A stretch of DNA of 22,032 bases. Origin: Pseudomonadota bacterium (GTDB taxonomy: Bacteria; Pseudomonadota; Alphaproteobacteria; Rhizobiales; Phreatobacteraceae). Made by a program: the position numbers and the translations under genes. Below are positions 15,968 to 22,032 of this stretch, one piece after another; the first letter of the stretch is position 1; the number at the start of each line of letters is the position of its first letter. Location: NCBI GenBank assembly GCA_023416965.1, contig JAEZGJ010000003.1:1-22032 (forward strand), in the 5' to 3' direction. Below the pieces are notes generated by a model. That model was not told where the DNA came from. It made no database searches and saw only the letters and a program-made list of their open reading frames with translations.

Positions 15968-17134
15968 GTGTTTCGACCGAAAGGCACTGACCGCTTGGCC
16001 GACGAGCCCCTGTTCAAGAGCTTCTTCATGGCCGGGTTCGAATGTGCCACGCACCGGCGCCGGGACGGCCGGAGGCTCGACCTCCTTGCCGCGACCGGCC
16101 ACGACCGTCTGGCGGCGAGCGACTACAGGACCGTCGCCGGCCTCGGGCTTCGGACCATCCGCGACGGCTTCCGCTGGCACCTCATCGAACAGGCGCCCGG
16201 CGTCTACGACTGGTCCAGCGTCCTACCCATGTTGCGCGCCGCCCGGGAGGCCAATGTCCAGGTGATCTGGGACCTCTGCCATTTCGGCTGGCCAGACGAC
16301 ATCGACATCTGGTCACCGGACTTCGTCGAGCGCTTCGCCTGCTTCTCGGCGGCCGCGGCCGAACTCGTGGTCGCCGAGAGCGACGGCATTCCGGTCTTCT
16401 GCGCGGTCAACGAGATGTCGTTCCTCGCATGGGCGGGCGGTGACGTGGCTGCGATCAATCCTTGCGCCCGGCAGCGGGGCCGGCCGCTGAAGGAACAGCT
16501 CGTACGGGCATCGGTGTCCGCCATCGACGCGATCCGGGCGGTGCAGCCGGCGAGCCGGTTCCTCTATGCGGAGCCCGCCATCCACATCCACAGCTATTCG
16601 CGCAGCGCCGCGGTGCGCCGGGCGGCTGAGATGTACCGCCTGGCCCAGTTCGAGGCCCTCGACATGATGGCCGGTCGCGTGGCGCCGGAACTCGGCGGCC
16701 GGGAGGATCTCATCGACATCGTCGGGCTCAACTACTACCCGCGGAACCAGTGGCTGCATCGCAGCTCGACGCTCCCGCTCGGTCACCACGGCTACCGCCC
16801 TTTCTCGGAGATCCTGCAGGAGACCTTCGCCCGCTACCGCCGGCCCATCGTCATCGCCGAGACCGGGGCGGAGCGGAGCGCCCGATCCTCCTGGCTGCAC
16901 TATGTCTGCGCCGAGGTGCGGCGGGCGCGGGCGGAGGGCGTGCCGGTGGAGGGCATCTGCCTCTATCCGGTGCTGGACTATCCCGGCTGGGACGACGGGC
17001 GCCTGTGCGAGACGGGCCTGCTCACCATGCCCGACGAGCGGGACGAGCGGAGCCTCCACGCCGAGTTCGCCGACGAACTGGCGCACCAGCAGGCCCGCTT
17101 CGCCGAGACTACGAGCCGGAGCGGGCGAGGGTGA
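15968..17134 (+). CDS. Clan-A glycoside hydrolase (family 1-like)
   Basis: This TIM-barrel protein of about 388 residues has the Asn-Glu acid/base pair of clan A (VNEMSF, E149) and a predicted nucleophile Glu in IVIAETGAE (E298). Other family-like blocks are RDGFRWHLIE, WDLCHFGWPDD and GLNYYPRNQW. There is no signal peptide, so it acts in the cytoplasm or on an unexported glycoside. The start is uncertain: GTG at 15968 (after GGGGGA), TTG at 15995 and ATG at 16028 are all in frame. I favour an upstream start because LFKSFF before MAGFEC looks conserved in relatives, but 15968 lies only 12 bases after the EcfG -10. It is divergent from the glycosyltransferase-glf operon, hinting at turnover or trimming of the same glycan. 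Confidence 0.88.
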   Translation: MFRPKGTDRLADEPLFKSFFMAGFECATHRRRDGRRLDLLAATGHDRLAASDYRTVAGLGLRTIRDGFRWHLIEQAPGVYDWSSVLPMLRAAREANVQVIWDLCHFGWPDDIDIWSPDFVERFACFSAAAAELVVAESDGIPVFCAVNEMSFLAWAGGDVAAINPCARQRGRPLKEQLVRASVSAIDAIRAVQPASRFLYAEPAIHIHSYSRSAAVRRAAEMYRLAQFEALDMMAGRVAPELGGREDLIDIVGLNYYPRNQWLHRSSTLPLGHHGYRPFSEILQETFARYRRPIVIAETGAERSARSSWLHYVCAEVRRARAEGVPVEGICLYPVLDYPGWDDGRLCETGLLTMPDERDERSLHAEFADELAHQQARFAETTSRSGRG

Positions 17135-17933
17135 CCCAGGCCGGGGCGTGGTCGCTCGCGCCCTCCTCGCCGCGCACGGCCCGGTCGACGCCGGCGCCGA
17201 CGAGCCGCGGCGCCAGGGCGGGCGAGAGCAGGATGTGGTCGAGCCTCAGCCCGGCATCGCGCGGCCAGCGGTTCCGCTTGTAGTCCCAGAACGTGTAGAG
17301 CGGCGCGTCCGGATGGAGCTTGCGCAGCGCGTCGGTCCAGCCCGCCTTCACCAGCCGGGCGAAGGCGGCGCGGCTTTCGGGCTGGAGCAGGGCGTCGTCG
17401 TCCCAGGACCGGGTCGGATAGATGTCGGCGTCGGTGGGCACGACATTGTAGTCGCCGGCCAGCGCCACGGGGTGGCCAGCCTTGCGCAGCCGCGCCGCGT
17501 GGCGGCGCAGCCGCTCGAACCAGGCGAGCTTGTAGTCGAATTTCGGTCCCGGCTGCGGATTGCCGTTCGGCAGGTAGAGGCAGCCGACGAGGATGCCGCC
17601 CACCGCCGCCTCGATATAGCGGCTCTGGTCGTCGTCCGCGTCACCCGGGAGCCGGTCGGCCGTCTGCACCGGCACGGTGTCCCGCGCGAGGATGGCGACG
17701 CCGTTCCACGTTCGCTGGCCGCGCCAGACCGCGCCGTACCCGGCCTGCTCCAGCGCGGCCTGCGGAAAGCGGTCCTGCTCGGCCTTCAGCTCCTGCAGGC
17801 AGACGGCGTCCGGCCTTGCCGCCTCCAGCCACGCCAGGAGGTTCGGCAGGCGGCGGTTGATGCCGTTGATGTTGAAGGTGGCGAGCTTGAACGTCTCGGT
17901 GTCGCCGGGCGCCGCCCGCCTGCCTCTCGCCAT
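17109..17933 (-). CDS. xth: Exodeoxyribonuclease III
   Basis: This 274-residue protein is of the AP endonuclease/exonuclease III family, which cleaves DNA at abasic sites and trims 3' ends in base-excision repair. The motifs are LATFNINGI near the N-terminus, LQELK (E48), GDYNVVPTD (D161, N163), LRLDHILLS and the terminal SDHAPAW (D261, H262). The ATG at 17933 is chosen. An in-frame TTG at 17972 is the alternative, and neither has a well-spaced ribosome binding site. It lies 72 bases after the SMP-30/isochorismatase fusion gene on the same strand and may be read through from it. Its 3' end overlaps the convergent glycoside hydrolase gene by 26 bases. Confidence 0.93.
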   Translation of the reverse strand: MARGRRAAPGDTETFKLATFNINGINRRLPNLLAWLEAARPDAVCLQELKAEQDRFPQAALEQAGYGAVWRGQRTWNGVAILARDTVPVQTADRLPGDADDDQSRYIEAAVGGILVGCLYLPNGNPQPGPKFDYKLAWFERLRRHAARLRKAGHPVALAGDYNVVPTDADIYPTRSWDDDALLQPESRAAFARLVKAGWTDALRKLHPDAPLYTFWDYKRNRWPRDAGLRLDHILLSPALAPRLVGAGVDRAVRGEEGASDHAPAWVTLARSGS

Positions 17934-18005
17934 CGCTCCGTCCGGTCCCGGCCCTCGCCCCGACCTCGACAACGCTCCGCCGACGCCGGCGTTCCGGCCG
18001 CCGGG

Positions 18006-19613
18006 CTATTGCCAGGCGGCGATGACCGCGTCGGCGTCGGTCACCACTGCGACATTCTGCAGGGCGTAGTTGACCGAGGCGGTGTGCCATTCCGCGTTCA
18101 TGGTCGAACAGCAGTCTTCCGGCACCATCATGTAATAGCCCTTGTCGGCGCCGGTGCGGGCCGTGTGCTCGATCGACATGTTGGTCCAGGCGCCGGTGAC
18201 GATGACGATGTCGCGGCCGAGCGCCTTCAGCACGGTCTCGAGGCGCGAGCCCTCCCAGGCGCTCATGCGCTGCTTCTCCACCACGTGGTCGCCCGAGACG
18301 GCCTCCAGTCCCGGCACGGGCGCCGCGCCCCAGGTGCCGCGCACCATGGCCTTGGAGTCGGCGAGGCCCTCGAAGAGGGGCGCGTTCATTGTCACGCCCG
18401 GGCAGCCCGCCTCGACGATGAACCAGACGTGGATGACCGGCACGCCCTTGGCCCGCGCCGCGGCGGCGAGGCGGGCGGCATTGGCGACGGCATTCTGCTC
18501 CCGGCAATGGGCGGGCGAGCCGGAGGCGGCGAAGGCGCCGCCCTCCATCACCACGTCGTTCTGCATGTCCTGGACGATGACGGCGCAGCGGCCGGGGTCG
18601 AGCACGTAGCCCGGCGCGCATTTGAGCGCGCCGTTGCGGGCGACCGCCGCGGCGGCTGTCGTCTGCGGCGCCGATCCCGCGGCTGCTCGCGGCCCGCCGC
18701 CCGCGGCCAGCATGTAGGGCTCGGCACGGGGGCCCACCTTGGTCTCCACCGCATAGAGGGAATGGGTGGCGGTGAGGAAGAGGGTGCGGAAATCGGGACC
18801 GCCCCAGGTGAGGTTGCCGACGAGTTCGGGCACCCGGACCTTGCCGATGAGCTCGCCGGTGGCCGCATAGACCCAGACGCCGCCGGGGCCGCAGACCCAG
18901 ACATTGCCCCTCGCGTCGCATTTCATGCCATCGGGAACGCCGGGTTCCGAGGGTGAGGCGATGCCGGAGGCGAAGACGTGGCCGGCGCCGAGCGAGCCGT
19001 TCGGCAGCACGTCGAAGACGCGGATGAGCTGCTGCACCGTGTCGTTGACGTAGAGCCGCTTCTCGTCTGGCGAGAAGCAGAGGCCGTTCGGCTGCTCGAA
19101 GAGATAGCGGTCGACGAGAAGCTGTGGCGGCCCGCCGCCGGGGGCGATGCGATAGACGCCCTGGAAGCCGAGCTGGCGCGGCCGCTCGACGCCATAGACG
19201 GGCATGCGGCCGTACCAGGGGTCGGAGAAATAGACGGCGCCGTCTGACTTCACCACGACGTCGTTGGGGCTGTTGAGCTCCCGGCCGTCGACATGGGAGG
19301 CGAGCACCTCGCGCCGCCCGTCCGGCCGTTCGCGCACGAGGTTGGAGGTGGCATGTTCGCAGACGATCAGGTTGAGGTCCGCATCATAGGTCATGCCGTT
19401 GCATTTGTTGGCCGGGCGCATGACCTCGCGGATGCCCGTCCGGTCCCAGCGCCGACGCACGTCGCCCGGCATGTCGGAGAAGAGCAGGAACCCCTCCTTC
19501 GGGTGCCAGATCGGCCCTTCGGTGAACTGGAAGCCGGTGCCGAGCTGGCGCACCGGGGCCCAGAGGTCGATGAGGCTCTCGAAGGCCTGCGTGACGGCGA
19601 CATGGGTGGTCAT
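18006..19613 (-). CDS. SMP-30/gluconolactonase - isochorismatase-like fusion protein
   Basis: The 535-residue product combines two hydrolase folds. Residues about 20-300 form an SMP-30/gluconolactonase-type beta-propeller with metal-ligand candidates E32 (TEGP), N117 (SPND), N176 (QPNGL) and D228 (PDGM). A Gly/Ala/Thr-rich linker (about 303-330) follows. Residues about 340-535 form an isochorismatase/cysteine hydrolase-like domain with D349 (VQDMQND) and K447 (VEKQ). At the usual nucleophile position the sequence is TNMS, so S480 replaces cysteine. The pair could open a lactone and then hydrolyse an amide or related bond, but with the cysteine missing the second activity is uncertain. It follows the metallo-beta-lactamase-fold gene by 40 bases. 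There is no sign of a frameshift at the junction. Confidence 0.9.
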   Translation of the reverse strand: MTTHVAVTQAFESLIDLWAPVRQLGTGFQFTEGPIWHPKEGFLLFSDMPGDVRRRWDRTGIREVMRPANKCNGMTYDADLNLIVCEHATSNLVRERPDGRREVLASHVDGRELNSPNDVVVKSDGAVYFSDPWYGRMPVYGVERPRQLGFQGVYRIAPGGGPPQLLVDRYLFEQPNGLCFSPDEKRLYVNDTVQQLIRVFDVLPNGSLGAGHVFASGIASPSEPGVPDGMKCDARGNVWVCGPGGVWVYAATGELIGKVRVPELVGNLTWGGPDFRTLFLTATHSLYAVETKVGPRAEPYMLAAGGGPRAAAGSAPQTTAAAAVARNGALKCAPGYVLDPGRCAVIVQDMQNDVVMEGGAFAASGSPAHCREQNAVANAARLAAAARAKGVPVIHVWFIVEAGCPGVTMNAPLFEGLADSKAMVRGTWGAAPVPGLEAVSGDHVVEKQRMSAWEGSRLETVLKALGRDIVIVTGAWTNMSIEHTARTGADKGYYMMVPEDCCSTMNAEWHTASVNYALQNVAVVTDADAVIAAWQ

Positions 19614-19653
19614 GGGCGATCTCGCTTGCGGGGGCTCCGACGGGCGGGGCGGC

Positions 19654-20502
19654 TCAGGCGGGGAACCAGGACCGCGCCGGCAGGGACTGGGTCACCGGCC
19701 CCGGCACGGCCATGTCGAGGCGCGCCACGACCTGACCGGCTTCGACCTTGGCGGGCTTGTCGTGCACCGGCAGGAGGAAGCGGGAGGAGTTCAGCAGCTT
19801 CTTGATCGCCGCCTTCTCCTGCCGCTTGGTGGTGCCGTGATTGCCGGTGACGCGCGGCTCGTCGGCATGGATCTCGTGGTACGGATTGATGATCTGGTCG
19901 TTGAAGTCATAGATGACGTCGCCGCAGATCGTCGCCCGGCCCTCGGCCGTGTCGACATGGACGTTCATCGAGCCCTCGGTATGGGCACCCGCCGCCTCGA
20001 GATAGCAGCCGGGGAAGAGCTCGATCATGCCGGTGAGTTCGAGGTCCTCCAGCCGAAGGGCGTGCTTGGTGTGCAGCCGGTCGATCAGGTGCTTGATGTC
20101 GGGCGCCGGATATTGCGGGTGCATCAGGCCCGAGACGGAATATTCGAGCTCCCGGCGGTTGATGATCACCGTGGTGTTCATCGGGAAGAGCTCGTCCTTG
20201 CCGGCGTGATCGATGTGCAGATGGGTGTGCGCGACATAGCGGACATCGCCCATGCGCACGCCGTATTTCATCAACTGGTTCTCGATCATGTTCTCGTGGA
20301 ACTGGAGCCCGCGCATGCCGAGGCTCTCCATGATCTGGTTGTGCCGGTAGCCGGTATCGACGACGACCGGCCAGGGGCCGCCGAGGATCAGGAAGCCGAA
20401 GGTGTAGGTGCGCTTGCGCTGGCCGCAGCCGCGGCCGAGCACCAGGAAGCTCGATTCCAATTCGATGTCGCCGTAGTCGAGGACCTTGATCTCGAGTGGC
20501 AT
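19654..20502 (-). CDS. Metallo-beta-lactamase-fold hydrolase, N-acyl homoserine lactonase-like
   Basis: The 282-residue protein carries the dinuclear zinc motif HLHIDH (H94, H96, D98, H99), a later histidine in GAHTEGS, an aspartate in CGDVIYD and a final histidine in LLPVHD. This is the layout of AiiA/AttM-type lactonases. Quorum-signal lactone hydrolysis is one possibility. The neighbours (amidohydrolase, gluconolactonase-like domain) make a catabolic lactonase equally likely. GGAGG before the ATG at 20502 fixes the start, although the frame is open much further upstream through the amidohydrolase gene. It lies 17 bases after the amidohydrolase gene in one apparent operon. No signal peptide is seen, so it should be cytoplasmic. 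Confidence 0.92.
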   Translation of the reverse strand: MPLEIKVLDYGDIELESSFLVLGRGCGQRKRTYTFGFLILGGPWPVVVDTGYRHNQIMESLGMRGLQFHENMIENQLMKYGVRMGDVRYVAHTHLHIDHAGKDELFPMNTTVIINRRELEYSVSGLMHPQYPAPDIKHLIDRLHTKHALRLEDLELTGMIELFPGCYLEAAGAHTEGSMNVHVDTAEGRATICGDVIYDFNDQIINPYHEIHADEPRVTGNHGTTKRQEKAAIKKLLNSSRFLLPVHDKPAKVEAGQVVARLDMAVPGPVTQSLPARSWFPA

Positions 20503-20519
20503 CGTTCCCTCCGAATGTG

Positions 20520-21389
20520 TCAGGCCAGCCGGTAGACCCGCTTGGCAGTTGCAGAAAAGACGGCGGCCCGGTCCCCTTCGGGGACGGCGGCCCGATGGGC
20601 GGCGAAGAGCTCGGCGTAGCTCGTCCAGAGCTTCTCGATGGGGAAGTTCGAGCCGAAGAGGCAGCGGTCGGCGCCGAACAGCGCCAGCGTTTCCCGGGCG
20701 ATCATGGCGACGTGGGCGGCATCGTTGCGGCGCAGGAAGGTGCCGAGGCCGGAGAGCTTGCTGACGACGTTGGGCCGCGCCGCGAGCAGCGCCATGCCGG
20801 CCCGCCAGGCGGCGATCCCCTCCGGCGTCAGGTCCTCCAGCATGCCGGCGTGCTGGAGAACGAAGGTCACGGCGGGACAGGCGTCGGCGAGTTCGGCGGC
20901 TCCCGCCATCTGGCCGGCGAAGACCTGCAGATCGAAGCTCCAGCCGTAATCGGCGAGCCGCGCGACATTGCGCTGGAGCACGGGATCGCGGGCGAGGTCG
21001 GGCCCGCCGGCAAAGCGGTAGAGCGGGTTCTCGTGCCAGTGGAGCTGCATGCGCACGCCGCGGACACGGGCATTGGCGGCCAGCGCGTCGAGTTGCGGGC
21101 GGATATCGGCGGCCAGCATGTCGGCATAGGCGACGATGGCGATGGGAAAGCCGCTCTCGTCGGAAGCCTGCGCAACGAAAGCAGCCTCCTCGACAAAGCG
21201 GTCCACCGGCCAGTTGGCCTGGACATAGACGGCTCCGGTCATGCCCGCGGAGGTGGCGTCGGCCACGTATTCGCCGATCGGATAATCGCGCCGGATCGGC
21301 TCGTAGGGGCCGAAGATGCGCGGCTGCATGGGGCCGGTGAGCCAGGGCAGGTCGGCCTGCCGCCAAATGTGGAAATGGGCGTCGATCAT
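20520..21389 (-). CDS. Amidohydrolase-2 family metal-dependent hydrolase
   Basis: This 289-residue TIM-barrel hydrolase of the COG3618 kind is related to L-fuconolactonase and pyrone-dicarboxylate lactonase (LigI). The N-terminal metal motif is DAHFHIW (H5, H7), followed by QLHWHENP, LQHAGM, and the C-terminal FGSNFPIEKL, where this subfamily has Asn after Ser. The family hydrolyses lactones or decarboxylates cyclic acids, and the substrate here is unknown. Its ATG overlaps the stop of the upstream VWA gene by four bases (ATGA), pointing to translational coupling and a shared pathway. The lactonase-like gene follows 17 bases downstream. Confidence 0.92.
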   Translation of the reverse strand: MIDAHFHIWRQADLPWLTGPMQPRIFGPYEPIRRDYPIGEYVADATSAGMTGAVYVQANWPVDRFVEEAAFVAQASDESGFPIAIVAYADMLAADIRPQLDALAANARVRGVRMQLHWHENPLYRFAGGPDLARDPVLQRNVARLADYGWSFDLQVFAGQMAGAAELADACPAVTFVLQHAGMLEDLTPEGIAAWRAGMALLAARPNVVSKLSGLGTFLRRNDAAHVAMIARETLALFGADRCLFGSNFPIEKLWTSYAELFAAHRAAVPEGDRAAVFSATAKRVYRLA

Positions 21390-22032
21390 GCGGCGCGCTC
21401 CCGGCCGAGTGACAGGACGTGGCGGCAGACGGCGGCAGTGGAGCCGCCATTGGTCAGCGAGGCGAGCAGCGGCCGGATGGCGGCGAGGCCCTCCGTCTCC
21501 GGGCGATAGGCGCCATCTGCGGCGAGCGGCGAGAGCCAGTCGATGCGATGGGCGCGGGCGGCCAGCCGCCCGACCGCCTGGATCATGGCGCGCGGATCGC
21601 CGCGCTCCAGCCCGTCGGAGAGGACGAGGACGACGGCGCCGCGGGCATAGCCGGCAAAGCGCGGCACGGCGAGGAAGGCCTGAAGCGCATCGCCGATGCG
21701 GGTGCCGCCGTCCCAGTCGGCGACGAGATCGGCGGCCAATGCCAGCGCCCGGGCACGGTTGCGGCGCTTCAGCACGGTGGTGAGCCGGGTCAGTCGCGTG
21801 CCGAAGGTGAAGACCTCCACCCGCGGTGCCACATGCACGAGGGCATGGGCAAAGGCGAGATTGGCGTCGGTGCGCTGCTTCATGGAGCCGGACACGTCGA
21901 TCAGGAGAAGCACCGGCCGGACGCGCGTGTTCCGCCGCCAGCGCTTCAGCGCCATGACCTCGCCATCGTTGCGGATGGCCGCCTTGAGGCTGGCGGCGAG
22001 GTCGAAGCCGGGGCCGCGCCGCGCCCGCCGGT
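21386..22032 (-). CDS. CoxE-like VWA domain protein (partial, runs off the right edge)
   Basis: The visible 214 codons are the C-terminal part of a VWA protein of the CoxE family. The MIDAS metal motif is complete: DVSGSM, then a Thr in GGTRIGDAL and an Asp in LSDGLERGD. An internal ATG at 21955 is not the start, because the frame continues upstream to the edge with RGPGFDLAASLKAAIR, which matches the region preceding the VWA domain in CoxE proteins. CoxE, with the MoxR-type ATPase CoxD, helps mature the Mo-Cu site of CO dehydrogenase. Relatives accompany other molybdenum hydroxylases. This suggests a hydroxylase operon beyond the window. It overlaps the amidohydrolase gene by four bases. Confidence 0.88.
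   Translation of the reverse strand, partial: RRARRGPGFDLAASLKAAIRNDGEVMALKRWRRNTRVRPVLLLIDVSGSMKQRTDANLAFAHALVHVAPRVEVFTFGTRLTRLTTVLKRRNRARALALAADLVADWDGGTRIGDALQAFLAVPRFAGYARGAVVLVLSDGLERGDPRAMIQAVGRLAARAHRIDWLSPLAADGAYRPETEGLAAIRPLLASLTNGGSTAAVCRHVLSLGRERAA

Noticed and set aside
20503..21450. Upstream extension of the lactonase-like gene frame through the amidohydrolase gene
   Set aside because: The extended part is an out-of-frame shadow of the amidohydrolase gene. GGAGG and the ATG at 20502 give a normal start.
21386..21955. VWA gene as a complete 189-codon gene starting at 21955
   Set aside because: The frame continues without a stop to the window edge with sequence typical of the region before the VWA domain in CoxE proteins, so 21955 is an internal methionine.

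Overview
The window is GC-rich chromosomal DNA with tightly packed genes. It most likely comes from an alphaproteobacterium, probably of the order Hyphomicrobiales (Rhizobiales). The reasons are the divergent katG/oxyR pair, the overall gene content, and above all a set of promoters of the form GGAAC-N16/17-(C/G/T)GTT. That is the signature of EcfG (SigT-type), the general stress response sigma factor of Alphaproteobacteria. I cannot name the genus. No rRNA, tRNA, insertion sequence, phage gene or CRISPR array is visible.

Layout. (1) 1-3446: catalase-peroxidase katG (minus) divergent from the peroxide sensor oxyR (plus). (2) 3447-5384: a 450-base, comparatively AT-rich non-coding stretch with several inverted repeats, then a soluble PAS-PAS chemoreceptor. 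(3) 5385-17134: a general stress island. Eight EcfG-type promoters lie in the intergenic gaps and head almost every transcription unit: an SDR oxidoreductase with a long N-terminal extension; a repeat-containing membrane-anchored small protein with a DUF983 protein; a DUF892/YciF-like ferritin-fold protein, followed by a DUF2243 membrane protein and a small ORF; a zinc alcohol dehydrogenase with a second SDR; a FAD oxidoreductase fused to a Rieske domain; two small membrane proteins; and a glycan module of glycosyltransferase plus UDP-galactopyranose mutase, divergent from a clan-A glycoside hydrolase. (4) 17109-22032: a minus-strand gene string that enters from beyond the right edge. It comprises a CoxE-like VWA protein (partial), an amidohydrolase, an AHL-lactonase-like metallo-beta-lactamase-fold hydrolase, a fusion of an SMP-30/gluconolactonase domain to an isochorismatase-like domain whose usual catalytic cysteine position holds serine, and exonuclease III.

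How the genes fit together. KatG/OxyR handle peroxide. The EcfG island looks like a pre-set stress programme covering iron/oxidant handling, aldehyde or alcohol redox chemistry, membrane proteins and cell-surface sugar remodelling. The right-hand string looks catabolic (ring or lactone/amide hydrolysis, with a CoxE protein that normally serves molybdenum hydroxylase maturation), but its substrate is unknown. The strongest finding is the density of stress promoters. The most novel candidates are the stress-controlled galactofuranose/glycosidase module, the SMP-30/isochorismatase fusion and the structured leader before the FAD-Rieske gene.
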